Source: Theobroma cacao (Eukaryota > Streptophyta > Magnoliopsida > Malvales > Malvaceae). From it: a stretch of DNA of 64,000 nucleotides. A program made the position numbers and the translations under genes. Positions 38,321 to 50,600 of the stretch are shown here, one piece after another (within the stretch, counting starts at the first letter, position 1; every line of letters starts with the position of its first letter). The stretch covers positions 31,636,628-31,700,627 of the forward strand of contig NC_030853.1 of assembly GCF_000208745.1 (NCBI RefSeq). Reading direction: 5' to 3'. The notes beneath the pieces are model-generated. The model had not been told where the DNA came from and made no database searches. It saw only the letters and a program-made list of their open reading frames with translations.

Positions 38321-39796
38321 CATTAAGACCCTGATGCATCTCCGTGATGGTTCCGGTTCGGTTCCGTATATCCAAAGTATCCGATAAGTATCCAACAATT
38401 TATTGTTTTCGAGAAAGAAAATATATCCAATTCAATTGCATCCCTGAATAAAAGGAAGGAAAATTTAGGAGATAATAATCTCGTAATTAATACGAGATTT
38501 CTTTTCAGTGCAAGAAACTAAAAGATTTCATTTATATATTTTTTTATATCTTTTAAATAATTTTAAAAATTTTGAAATCAATTTTGTCAATTTTTAACTT
38601 TAACTTAAGAGTTTAAATTAAATATTTTGCAAAGCTAAGATGGTGAGAATTTTCTAAATTAAGGGTGTATAAATTCTGTTAGGTGGGAATGATTAAGATG
38701 TAAATAGGAAATGGACCCAACGCTTGGAATTCCATTTGACATGGTAACACTGATACATACAGGGAGATGAGTTTCTGCTGCACAATAAAATTGCCACCCG
38801 ATTCACATTATTGAATTGATATCGGCAATTAAGTTCTGAGAGTGACAGAGGAAATGGTGAGCAAATTGATGGTTGCTGTCCCTGCTGGTAAATGTTAGAC
38901 TGCCCCCATCAACCCAGCTAGCTCATCTATGAGATTTCATTACACAATTATAGCAATGTCTTTCTCTCAGGATCCCATCTGTTACCTGGAAATACTAGTT
39001 ATGGCATTCTAGGCTAGGATTCTAACTCCGGTGGGATAATTAATAGGAGGGTTTTCTCATCATAATTTCTACTACAATGATGTGTTTCTTTTTGGATGAA
39101 TAAAGATTCATTCATCCAAAAGGAAGCAAGAAAGAGACTATAAAAATGATGTGTTGGCAAGCAACACTGGCAGTTTCCTGTTTGTTTGCTAATGCTTAGA
39201 GTTACAGTTGACGGAATTGCCTGGTTGCTGCTACGTTGCCTGTTAGAATGAGGTAGGCAGATTTCCACCCTGTTGCATTTCTTTCTTTTTTGTCTTTTTA
39301 CGACAAGGGGGCTTGGTAAGTCGTGGTGTTATCTTCTACCAGAATTGTAACCAGTTGTGAGCATTGGCTACCCTCCCCGGATCGGTGAATTTGGATCATC
39401 AACTTGGCTAATACGCCAGATAAAGGCAATTCTAGTCAACAATCAGCATTTCAAATCCACCCTGTTTACAAGGCAGACACTGTCCCTGGTTTAAAGCAAG
39501 CAAAAGCCTAGGTCGTTCAACCGTGCATCACTAGATAAAGCCTACTCCAGCTGATAGCAATTTGCCATTACACGTGAAAAATGCAAAAAGTGGGGCTCAG
39601 TCACTTTCCAAGACATGTATGCACAGGTTGGGAAACAAATTCTCACCCTTTTGTCACAAAAATAAGATTCCTGGTTCATTATGAAGATGACAGGCATCAT
39701 CATATGAACATCACAAGCCCCTTCCCATCAGCATTGCAAGTTTCCATAATTTAACTAAGGAAACCCCAGAAGCTTTCTTAAGATCATACGAAAGGG

Positions 39797-39880
39797 TAAG
39801 ACCTGGTCAAAGCAAACCTCACCGATACTAACGCTCTCCTTCAAAAGATGGGGTCTCAAGTTCAAATCCCCTCCCTGAAA
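39797..39880 (+). mobile_element. SINE-like (tRNA-derived) fragment
   Basis: A box-A-like stretch (CCTGGTCAAAGC) is followed about 55 bases later by a box-B-like core (CAAGTTCAAATCCC), the spacing and wording of plant tRNA-derived SINE heads. Poly(A) and target-site duplications were not found, so it is probably truncated. Confidence 0.4.
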
Positions 39881-40163
39881 GTATCTGTTCTTCCTTTCTG
39901 AAAATAAGGTTCACCTGTTTACCTAGGTGCATGCCGTAGCGGGGAACAAGAGGTACTATTTAGGCAATTGTTGAAAGCTAACAAAAACTGCTGTAGCTAG
40001 TTAAGTTATTACAAATTCTCTGAATGTTATGGCCAGATTAAATTGGAATAGCTCGTGGTATCATGGTACAAACACCACTGAACTAAAGCTACAATCAGGT
40101 ACAGCAAAAAGAATTCTACTGCAAAAGGTTCAAGGTCCTCATCTGCTTCAATCAGCTGCCACT

Positions 40164-42630
40164 TCATTCCTTGGCCTTGGCTTCCTTTGAAAGGAAAAAA
40201 GTAAATGCTTGAGAATCAATTCATAGACAAAGTAAACAGCACCTAGATGCACTCAAATCACGATTTTATTTTTTTTTTAATGCAAGAAAGCCAAACCAGT
40301 TTTGACTTTTAGCCACTGGAGTAATAAGAAAGAAAAGTGTTGACAAGAAAACTTTCTTTCTCAAACCTTGGTACAAACATAAATATAATGGACGTCAGGG
40401 TTCTTTCCAAGTACATCTTCTACTGAGCTTCCACCCTCCTCCAATGGTACAGGGTTTGTCAATTCCCTTATTGGCTGTTCAGAACTTCCTTCTGGTCCAA
40501 ATTTCACTGCATGGTAGACAACTAGATTAAGAGCAGCATCTGAAAAAGATTGAGCATTACTTCTTTTACTAGATTAAAAGCCTATCATCCATGCCAGGCT
40601 CCTATATATGGAGGATGAAACTAGTTTTCTAGGGTCAAGATCAGTAAATCTCATGGATCCTGTTCTTATTCTGATGTGTTTTTTCCTGTGGTTAGGTTGG
40701 TTGACATTTGTAGTCTCAAGCTTTCAGGCAGTAAAGTAAGATAACTCAAAAAATTTGCTGTTCTACTTATGCCAAGTGATAAAATAAACATACACTGCTG
40801 TCTCTCATCTTCCCCAACTTGTGGCCATTTTTCTTTGATAACATTCATTTCAAAGGAAGAGTGAGGGGAAATTGTGATCCTGTGCATCTTAATTGTTAAC
40901 TAGGTAATTCAAATGTCACTCTCCCTTTTCATAACCAACGAAAAAATTGCAAGGCCAATTCTTATTTGTTTAAGTCTATAAACCTTGTGACAACCAGCAG
41001 TTTGCACCCTGCGATTTTCACTTTGAGGATTCAAGTTCAAACCTTGGGAAGAGAGGTTGAGATTATGGGATGGCTCCCATTGTGTAAGCTAATGCCCACT
41101 AGACCTTGTCATGTATCAAAACGAATCCCTTATGTTCTCTATAGTCCATACATGATTGTAAAAAGCAAATATCAACTCTAGGCAAGATGGCCTCAACTCT
41201 TATCATTTAAATGTCAGTAGTCAGTACCTCCTAAGCCCCACAGCAAAAGCATAATGACAAAGTATATGGACTGAAAACTTGAACATATAAATCCTTACAC
41301 TACATAAGGTGGGAAAATATATGATATCAACAACAGAATAACTAGAATGGGAATTCTATCAACCTATCACATGCAGTTTTATGCTCCAAATGCTTGACTC
41401 TTTCAGCAAGCCAAGACGATATGCTGGTGCTCCATATGTTATCTGCAGCACTTACAAGAACAGTTAGGGAAGCAGATAATTAACAGCAAACTCACATTGC
41501 GAATTAACTCAAAACTCAAATCCATGCTTAAGAAAAAGTTTTTTGATTGAACTTGCAGAAGGTGAGTATAGTTACCAGAATATAGACTCCTTTATCCTTG
41601 AGGACCCTATAGTGTGTTATCAACTGCTTCAATATATGGTGAACGGATCAAGAAAACCCATAAAAGGAAAAGAATAATGTAAGACAATTCTAGTAACTTT
41701 CAAGGTTCATTATACCTCCAGACTTCCTCAAGCATTTGAGTAGCATTCTGACGCGAATTATTTCCACACTGCAGACAAAAATTGCCCACCATCTTATTAT
41801 CAAAATCAGATCTCAACAAAGACAGAAGCGCTATAATTCATAGCACTTACCAAGATAGAATCAAGAGTCCCTGCAACACCATGTCAAATGAAGATCAGTA
41901 AAAGTTTAAAGCCAACAATCATTAAATTAACAAAATAACAAAACAAAATGGCACCTTTATCAATAACTGCATCAAAGGAACCAGCTTGAAATGGACTCAT
42001 ATCTCGTACATCCATTTTAATATCTGCATAATCATTAAGGAAATAACCACAAGAACATGTCTACAATACACGAAATCTTTCTACAAGGATACATTTTAGC
42101 TGTTGACGGTTGGAGTACTTAGTTTGCATAGCTTCGATGACCACAGAGGATATATCAACATTGACAACATCCTCGTATCCATCGTTCACCATGTCTTCAC
42201 TGAACACTGCAAAATGTGGAGTTTTGTTACATAAAAATGAGAGATCTGAAAAGGGTATGCATTAATTTGAGGAGTTGGTACCTGAGTTGCCGCAGCCGAC
42301 AACGAGAATGCGTTGGTGGCGGTGGGGGACATAAAGGTGGACAAGGGGAGCTAAGGCAGGGTATTTTTGGTACCAATCAAAGGGAGCTGATTCGTGGGCG
42401 TAGCGGTTGTCCCAGTACCATGGCTCACCGTACGCTTGAGTTGGTGGTGTCCCCAGGGTCATCCTTTCTGCAAGTCTGTTTAAGCTGAGCCGTGATTTGT
42501 TGATGGCGTTGTAATCGGATTTGGGTTTGGAGTTGCAAAATGTTAGTTCAGAGCTTTTCAGAGTTGTTGAAATGATCAGGCTGTCGCTGGAACACCGTGG
42601 AGTTTCGTAGGGATTGGCTATGTTTTTCAT
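40164..42630 (-). CDS. SAM-dependent methyltransferase (METTL13/EEF1AKMT4-like)
   Basis: Multi-exon gene ending at TGA 40164-40166 (tail EAKAKE). Seen in exon 1: GEPWYWDNRYAHESAPFDWY and the SAM-binding glycine motif ILVVGCGNS. Later exons give YEDVVNVDISSVVIEAM (motif with the acidic ribose-binding residue), MDVRDMSPF, and AVIDKGTLDSIL. This is the class I fold of the METTL13 / eEF1A-lysine methyltransferase group; the substrate in plants is not known to me. Two starts are possible: ATG 42630 (adds about 56 residues, Ser-rich) or ATG 42462 (MTLGTPPTQAYG), which matches the start I recall for the Arabidopsis relative At3g17365. The extension could be a targeting peptide or simply in-frame 5' UTR; I favour 42462 slightly. 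Confidence 0.8.
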
Positions 42631-43077
42631 CACATCAACTACAATGTATTTCGAACACGTGTACTTGTTTTAATCTCCTGATCTATTTCTATTTTGCCTG
42701 TTGGAACTTGAAGTCATTCATTGATTGCCCTTAAACTACCTGACAGTCATGTGGACAACAGGCTTTAGTTTTGCCGTGCTCTTGTCTTGTATCATGTTAA
42801 AGAAGTGTTTATCATTTCTTGTCTTTTTTTTTTTTTTTCTCTAAACAAGGATATTCGACATGAATTCCAATCTTGTGTCAGAGTTGTTCAGCTTCAGCAG
42901 CATCAATTAACGCCAGGCAAGAAGCATTGTGGTTTAGTTGCAACCGCTTGAATGCTATGGATGTTGGAGGAAGACAGGATAAACCTGAGAAAACGACTGA
43001 GCACCTATTTTAGGCTTTGAACTACTCAGATGTACAACATACCATGACCGCTTAATAAAGAAAACAATATGGCTCTG
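42631..43077. other. Promoter side of the methyltransferase gene
   Basis: Upstream region of the minus-strand methyltransferase, with a poly(T) run at about 42824-42838. No gene was recognised. Confidence 0.4.
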
Positions 43078-43295
43078 TTTAATAGTCTTTTGTGAAGTAA
43101 GCTCATAGAAACATAAAGATGAGCAAGTCTAGACATAATCATTAAACAAACTTCAAAAACAATGTAAGTTTAAGGCCTGCAGAGTAGTGGAGAAGACCTA
43201 AGGAGCAGAAGGATGGGATAGGACAAACCCAACCCAACCCAACCCAACAAAGTGAAACAGACCAAAGACAGTCCAAACTTCTCCTATTAACACAT
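43078..43295 (+). repeat. Copy 1 of the GFS12-upstream repeat
   Basis: Shares with 45266-45460 and 47224-47485 the ordered words AGAAACATAAAGATGAG, CATAATCATTAAA, AAGTTTAAGGCCT, GGACAAA and CTCCTATTAA. It includes a short (CCCAA)n run at 43226-43249. The third copy lies directly upstream of GFS12. Confidence 0.75.
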
Positions 43296-43574
43296 GTTAA
43301 AATCTTTTCTTTCATCTAGGTTCTTTCTCTTTCTTTCTTACACAAACACACACATTACATGTATACATTGATAGCTGTGCTACAGACCAATGACGCAAAG
43401 GCTGCAACTTTTGATATTTTAACCACCCATTTTCTGTGACATCTAATGATCTCAAAATTTGATAGAAGATTGAAGGGAAATACAAAAAATATCCACGTGA
43501 TCCTGCTTTTGCATGTTTTTTCGAAAACATGAAACAGCCTAATGATCACCAGAAACAACATCATGGTTCAGCCT

Positions 43575-43795
43575 TTCCTCAATTAGAAATGGACACTAAA
43601 TAACAGACAACTAAAGAGTCAATAAATAAATGAAATAAAGAGTTAGAAAATCTTCTATTCATTCAACAGCCTGGTAGAGCAAGTTCTTACGTTTGTCCTT
43701 ACCTAACCTCACAAACCTACTCCTACTAAATCAGAACATAAATAAGAAACAACAACAAGACATAAAAATTAATTCACAAAAGTCAAAGGCACTGC
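43575..43795 (+). repeat. Copy of the 3' flank of the GH3 beta-xylosidase gene
   Basis: Matches 61415-61690 in order: GACACT, CAGACA, the CTTTTATTCATTCAACA-type word, AGAGCAAGTTCT, CCTAACC, CTACTAAATCA and TTAATT.CACAA. The parental stretch includes the 3' UTR of the beta-xylosidase gene; no coding sequence came with it. Confidence 0.65.
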
Positions 43796-44239
43796 AAAAA
43801 ATAAAAATAAAAAATCAAATTAATAACTTTTAACATTGAAATATCAATTAGGGGAATACATATTACATTTTTGCATGACATTTTTCTTTAATCTAATCAA
43901 TTGGGTTGGGGCCTCAATGCTAACTCTTGGTTAGTAATACGGCAATGACATAGTTCCTCTTGGAGTTGAAGTGTTTGTGACGTGTTGTTGTAAGTAATAC
44001 GTGCAAGGATCTGTTTTCTCTATTGTAAGAAGGATTTGCAGGAAGTGCAATTAAAGTTATAGTTAAAAGTAAGAGTAGAACAATCACGCGTTGAGGGTTG
44101 AAGCTTCGTCAAATTAATCATGGGTCAAAGTAGAAAATTAATCATGCGTGTTTCTATGTTATATTGTCGGAAACGTGAGAAGAACAGGGGAAAGGAGAAA
44201 TTGGAAAAGGGGAGGATATGGGAAGAGCTGTCAATATGC

Positions 44240-44755
44240 GCTGATCCGGTTCAGTCCAGCCCAAGCTCTTATGGATTAAAACAATATGAGTTGGGTCAAG
44301 TCAGTTTATTTTTTATATGGATCATAAAAATCTCAACTCAGTTAACTTTTTACTAGCTCATGAGTTGAGTTTGGTTAGTTTATTTTTTATTTTTTTTAAA
44401 AAATTATTTTTATAATTTTATAATAAAATTATTTTATAATTTAATTTATAATTTAAAATTATTAATTTGATAAGTATATGTTAAACATATTAAAATATAT
44501 AAAATAAACAATATTATTGATAATTAAATTATTAAATTTTTATAATTAAATATATAAATTTATTAAATTAATTAAAATTATTAATTTTTTTAGCTCATAA
44601 GGCTGGCCCGCCCCCGACCCACTTATTTGATGGACTGGCCCATTTAAGCCTGACTCAAATATGAACTTAAATTTTTAAGCTCAACTCACTTCATATTTGA
44701 TAAAAAATGAGCCGACTCAATAGATCAAACTCATTTTAATAGGTATAGATATGGG
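44240..44755. mobile_element. Possible MITE
   Basis: A block with GC-richer, repetitive ends (ggcccaa/gagttgggtcaag and gactggcccattt/gagccgactcaa themes) surrounding a very AT-rich core. This resembles common plant fold-back elements, but I could not define exact terminal repeats or a target-site duplication. Confidence 0.3.
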
Positions 44756-45265
44756 CGCTGGAAAATAAAGGGAATAAAAAAGAAATAAGCAGACCTGATC
44801 TGGGCTCTTTGCAGCCAGCCCTCGACCCAGATTGCAGTGGACTCAACTAAAAAGCGCAAATGCATTAAAAAAAATTGAAACAAAGAAAGAGTACAAGAGA
44901 GAACAAAAAGAAAAAAATTTGAAAAAAAAAAACTAAAAGATTAAAGAAAGCTATATTTGGCTTAGTGGGCTTAAGACGAAATTGGTATGGATGGATTGGA
45001 AGGGCTAAGTTAGAGGGAGGTGTGGGGAATTGTCTTGAATGATGGTGTGTGGTAGTTGAGGGTATGAGAAAAGAAAACTGTGAGTGAGGTAGCATTATAT
45101 AGGATGGTTAGGAGGAGGTGGTTCAAGGGGAGTATTATGGTGAGGAGGACTGTGGGGAGAGAAAGAGTAGGAATACAACCCAATTGATGTGAAGAGTCTG
45201 TTGAGTGAGGGGAGAGAGGTGCAACCATGTTTTTTTTTGTTTTTTCCACAAAATACTAATAAAGA

Positions 45266-45460
45266 AAATCATATGGCCAGGTGAGCCCAAAGAAACATAA
45301 AGATGAGAAGTCCACATAATCATTAAAAAAACTCCAAAAAGAGTCTCAAGTTTAAGGCCTAATAAGCAGAGCAAAAAAGGCCTAAAGAACAAAAGGACAG
45401 GACAGGACAAAGCCAATCCAACAAATTGAGATTGCCCAAAAGACCCATTTTTGGAGCAAA
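45266..45460 (+). repeat. Copy 2 of the GFS12-upstream repeat
   Basis: Second copy of the repeat described at 43078-43295, in the same orientation. Directly after it comes a copy of an internal GFS12 piece (45487-46090). Confidence 0.75.
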
Positions 45461-45486
45461 AAGCCTAAAGAACAATTTCTCTCTAT

Positions 45487-46090
45487 AAGTTTATCATTGT
45501 TGTGTCTCTACAATGAAGCATCATGGAGCTATATGAAAAACCCATTTTTGGGCTCAGTATGAAGTTATATGGAAAAACACATTTTTCTAAGGAATAGGAC
45601 AGTCTTTTTTCTTGCACAATTTCTCTGCCTGCATGCTGGTCATTCAAAAGCATACGTGAAAGCCTTAGAATCCATAATCAATCTTTATTGAGCTTTGCTT
45701 TTCGTTTTTTTTTTTGTTTTGTTTTTAAATTGGTGGTTAGGGGTGGGGGTGTCTTAATTTGAGGCAAAAAAGAATTAAACTTATTACCTCTATCGTTTGT
45801 CATTAATTAGTTGGAAAAAGCTTAGTTTCTGCTGCTGTTTTTATTTTTCTTTTATCATTTACGTTTAATGACCTTTCTTGGTTCTAGACTTAATTTCATG
45901 CACCATGCATATAAAAAATGGCAGGCCAGGCAGGTATTTTCCAGAGTTGACAGCAGCTTAAGGAGCTTTTCGATGACAAGAAGTTTCAATTAATGGATCT
46001 GGTTCTATTGGTTTCAAAATCAAAAGTTCATGGAGAGTTTCAAATCGAGAGTCGCATGGATCTTGTGTGGGTCATGATCTGTCCTCTCCC
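45487..46090 (+). pseudogene. GFS12 middle exon/intron fragment (duplicate)
   Basis: Collinear with 51805-52530 inside GFS12: first intronic sequence (TGAAGCATCATGGAGC, GGAATAGGAC, GATGCTGGTCATT-type words, GTGAAAGCCTTAGAATC), then exon sequence (CTTAAGGAGCTTTTCGATGA, TCAAAATCAAAAGTT, GTCGCATGGATCTTGTGTG). The copy has lost the splice acceptor and about 50 codons of exon start, carries small indels, and has an in-frame TAA after the Phe-Asn of the exon. It is non-functional. Confidence 0.85.
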
Positions 46091-46110
46091 GAGTTTCATA
46101 ATCAAATCCT

Positions 46111-46139
46111 ATAATAATAATAATAATAATAATAATAAT
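46111..46139. repeat. (ATA)n microsatellite
   Basis: A nearly perfect run of about nine to ten ATA units just beyond the GFS12 fragment. Confidence 0.9.
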
Positions 46140-47223
46140 GTATATATTTTGTTCAATTTTATTTTTCATTAATTATCTTATCTTATGTATGTTGAAGATT
46201 ATTATTGCTGCCGAAGCACTAGGTTGGGAAACAAAACGGAATGTACCGGATTTTTAGCATGTGCAACCACCAAACCAGAGACCAAAGCAGAGCTCGACAA
46301 AACAGAAAGTATCATGGGCAGCAGGACGCTTGGTTCCCCGTGGCCGGATCTAGTTAGGGAGTGTCTGCTCGGTGCTTTCTGCGGTCGGCACAGATGTTGC
46401 TGTCACCGACCTCTAGTGATGGAGGCAAAGTAGAGAGAGAAAGAGGGAGGAAGAAGACAAGTAAAGAGAAAGAAAACTTAAGAAATGAAAATATTTTATA
46501 TTATATACAAATCATTCTTGAAATTTTAAGAGGATATTTTCATCCAATTAAAATTTTTATCTATTCCCACTAGCTTAGAATAATCATTACTAAAAGGGTT
46601 TGATTTTTTTAATTTAAAAACTATTATAAAGTTTTTATAAAAAATAACAATTTTTAAAATTAAATTAAATTTATTTGATAAATTTACTTTTATAAGTTCT
46701 TTGTTATAAATAAATTGTTTGACAAAATAATTTATATAAATTCTAATTTTGATTAAAATTATCATAAAGGGTATTTAATGAATAATTTTCTATTAATTAC
46801 AAATTCTTTTGTTCATAATAGAAAAAAATTAATTTTATTTTTTATTTATAAAAAATATAAAAAGTATTTTTATATAACATAAAATTTATAATTAATAATA
46901 AGTCATGTAAAAATGAGAATAGATAATGTTGGAATTATTTTTAATAGATGAAGATATTTTTAAAACAAAAAAAAAAATTTTCTTGAAAAAGAGACATATT
47001 TTTAAAAAAAGAAGGTAGAAAGCTCATCTTTAGAATTTTTTCTAAAGCTCTTTTTAAAAAAAAATAAATTATTTTTTTTTAAAATTACTTGTTTTTTTAA
47101 GAATTTCAAATTTTTATTGAACCTGACTTTTACTTTTAAAAAATAATTAAATTAAAAAAATAAAGCTAAATAAACACTAAGAGAATTTGATACTGATTAT
47201 TCAGAACCCTCATGAACCAAACA
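46140..47223. other. AT-rich intergenic sequence
   Basis: About 1.1 kb without a recognised gene. The part after 46480 is dominated by A/T runs and may be a decayed transposon. No terminal repeats were defined. Confidence 0.4.
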
Positions 47224-47485
47224 TAATCATATGACTAAGTAAGCCCAAAGAAACATAAAAAATGAGAAGCCCAGACATGCTCATTAAATAAACTCCTGTA
47301 AAACAGTCTAATGTAAGACCTAAGAAGCAGAGCAAAAGGCCAAAAGATCAACGGCTAGCACAGGACAAACCAACCCAAGGCTGCAGTTGAAACAAAAGGC
47401 CTAAAGAACAAAGGATAGTACAGGACAGACCCAACCAGCAAATCGAGACAGGAAAGACAGCCCAAAATTCTCCTATTAAGGCCTA
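47224..47485 (+). repeat. Copy 3 of the GFS12-upstream repeat (probably the parental one)
   Basis: Lies 170 bp upstream of the GFS12 start codon, so it probably contains part of its promoter or 5' UTR. An internal sub-duplication (CAAAAGGCC/CAAAAGGCCTAAAGAACA and GCACAGGACAAACC/GTACAGGACAGACCC) makes this copy longer than the others. Confidence 0.75.
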
Positions 47486-47653
47486 TATTTTTAGTCGAGG
47501 GACTGCCCTTGGGTCCACCTGCAAACCGAAGTTGCAGTTAGAGATAGCTCATGGTCATAGACAGACAGTATCATAGGCCGAAGCTTCAGTTGAAACAAAT
47601 CGTCAAGCAATAGTTAAAAATGGAGCGAAACTGAAACCAGAAAAGAAAGGTAG

Positions 47654-50600
47654 ATGGAAGAAAAAGAAACGTGCTTCGAATGCCTTGAACGCCGAATCAA
47701 GTCGGATTGGTCCGATCAGCTAGTGTTTTGCTATGGCATCTCGGATTCTCCTCTCCCCTTTGGCTACTCCGCTGTCGTTCAGTTCTCTTGTAGTAATTCT
47801 GCTTCTCAATTCATCTTGTCCTATATTCCTTCTAATCCGCACCATTGCTTCTCTAAATACCTGTAAGATCATCATTTTCATCCCTCTTTTTTCCCTTTTA
47901 TGTCTTTGCTTAATTTCTTTCAACTCACTTTTCTAATTTTTCTATGACTGATGATATAAAACTTCAAACCTGTTGAATTTTTTGCCTTTGCTTTTGCCTT
48001 TGCAGTGATCAACATATGATCCAAAATGGAGAAGAAACAGAGGTCAGTTCAGTAACTGGAAACACTAATTTATCACATTTTTTGTTGGGTGAATCTCAGT
48101 TTCTGTCTACTAGGATGGGATATGAATGTTGTGCTTGTAACCATTCTGCTAAATTCTCTTGCTTAAGAACAATTCCTGCTTTGGCCCCACTTGCTCATGT
48201 TGGTAATTCTTCTCATTCTAGTTTTCAAGAGGTTGCTTCTAGCTTCCTATCTGGGACTTTGGAAGATCACATATTGTCCTCTATTAATCTTCTTATTCAA
48301 GGAAAAGCTTCTGGGAGAGACAGTATAAATTATATGCGTCTACTTGGGATTCCTTCATTTGATGAGACTAGTGTCCCAGGTTGCCTCAGGCATCCCAACA
48401 TAGCACCTGTTCTTGGATTACTAAAATCACCTGGCTATATTAATTTAGTGCTTCCCAAAACTCCATATACTTTGGAGAATATTCTTCATTACAGCCCAAA
48501 TGCCTTGAAGTCAGATTGGCATGTGAGGTTTTTGATGTACCAGCTGCTGTCTGCCCTTACTTACTTACATTCATTAGGGATTCATCATGGCAGTATATGC
48601 CCATCCAATGTGATGCTCACTCATTCATGCTGGGCTTGGCTGCGCATTTGGGATAACCCTAGGTTAGGATGCAATTTAAGTTTCAAACATGGGAAATACG
48701 GCGCTAACTATACTCCTTCAAGGTTAGGTTGTTGCACAGAAGGTTGTTCTTCTCAAGGATTATATGCTGATTTGAAGCTTTCCCCATCTTTAGATTGCAA
48801 TTCTCAATTCAATAGATGGTGGAGGGGAGAGCTGAGTAATTTTGAGTATTTGCTTTTCTTAAACAAATTGGCTGGGAGAAGGTGGGGGGACCACACATTT
48901 CATCCAGTAATGCCATGGGTAATAGATTTTAGCACAAAACCCAGTGAGGACTCCGATTCAGGGTGGCGGGATTTAAGCAAGAGTAAATGGCGGTTGGCAA
49001 AAGGTGATGAGCAGTTGGATTTCACATATTCAACTTCTGAAGTTCCACACCATGTCTCAGATGAGTGTCTATCAGAATTGGCTGTCTGCAGCTATAAAGC
49101 AAGGAGGTTGCCTTTAAGTGTCCTGCGGATGGCTGTTCGTGCTGTCTATGAACCTAATGAGTACCCTTCTACCATGCAAAGACTTTATCAATGGACACCT
49201 GATGAGTGCATCCCCGAATTTTACTGTGATCCTCAAATATTTTATTCTCAACATTCTAGTATGACTGATCTGGCTGTTCCATCATGGGCAGGTAGTCCTG
49301 AAAAATTCATTAAATTGCACCGAGATGCTTTAGAGAGCAATCGAGTCTCATGTCAAATCCATCATTGGATTGACATTACTTTTGGATATAAATTGTCAGG
49401 GCAAGCAGCTGTTGCTGCAAAAAATGTTATGCTGTCTTCATCAGAGCCCACAAAGCCAAGGTCAATTGGACGCCGCCAGCTCTTTTCTCGACCACATCCT
49501 GCACGTCGAGGAGCTATGGAGGAAACACGTGATAGATTAAAACAGTCAGCTGTTTGTCACCAAGCAAATGAAATGGATAATGAGAAATCTTGTCCTTATA
49601 AAACTGCCTGTTTACAGGAGTTGGAAGAAGCATCTTTATTTTCTGAACATGCACGACATTTGAGTCCTCTCTATTACCTTGATCAAGAAAACCTTCTGAA
49701 GCAAAGCTCTTCTTTAAAAGAGGCACAAAGTGAGAATTTGGAGAAAAGTGCATCAAATCCACATGATATTAGCAATTACTGTGGGTTTCCATTTGATGTT
49801 GATTTTAGTTATCTTCTTGAGCATATAGAAGTACAGGATGACGATTCCATAGGATATCAAGAGTTAATGCATTGGAGGCAGAAATCATATTTATCAAGGA
49901 CTTCCTCCATAGATGCTGCAAAGGACATATTTTCTGTGGGTTGTCTCTTAGCTGAACTTTACTTGAGGAGGCCACTGTTCGATTCAACTTCATTAGCCAT
50001 GTACTTGGAAAGAGGTATTTTACCTGGATTGATGCAGGAACTTCCTTCTCATGCTAAAGAAATAATTGAAGCTTGCATTGAGAGGGAATGGATGAGGTAT
50101 TGTTTCTCTTTTTTGGTTTTACATTTACTTTTATGTTTTAAAATCATATTAAATTTTATTTAATTATGCTTCTATTCCTTTCTGTATGTTATCTATTCTT
50201 TGTTTTATGATGTCTGTGCATTAACTATATGCATCTATATAAGTAAACTACTTTTATTTTATTTAAACCCACAATAACCAGGAGGCCTTCTGCCAAAAGT
50301 CTATTGGAATCTCCATATTTCCCTTCAACAGTGAAGTCTGTCTACTTGTTTACTGCCCCTCTTCAACTTATGGTGAAAGATGGATCCCGACTTCATTATG
50401 CGGCAAATTTTGCAAAGCAAGGAGCACTGAAAGCAATGGGAACTCTTGCAGCTGAAATGTGTGCTCCATACTGTTTACCACTTGCTGTAGCTCCTTTGTC
50501 TGACTCTGAAGCTGAATGGGCTTACATACTGCTGAAAGAATTCATAAAATGTTTGACTCCAGAAGCAGTAAAGGCATCAGTATTGCCTGCTATTCAGAAG

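Larger units (their letters stand above)
37808..40163. other. Upstream region of CAMTA and 3' flank of the methyltransferase gene
   Basis: About 2.36 kb without a recognised gene. The first 330 bp (purine-rich, GAGAGA on the plus strand) is probably the CAMTA 5' UTR and promoter. A SINE-like sequence lies at about 39797-39880. The small open frames are unsupported. Confidence 0.5.

Noticed and set aside
41005..41110. Possible SINE in a methyltransferase intron (TTCAAGTTCAAACC)
   Set aside because: A box-B-like word is present, but no box A at proper spacing, poly(A) or target-site duplication was found.
43226..43249. (CCCAA)n run resembling telomeric repeat
   Set aside because: The unit is CCCAA, not the plant telomere CCCTAAA, and the run is only about five units.
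44865..45416. Several overlapping minus-strand open frames
   Set aside because: Low-complexity purine/pyrimidine-biased sequence, frames overlap without domains, and part is within the repeat copy at 45266-45460.
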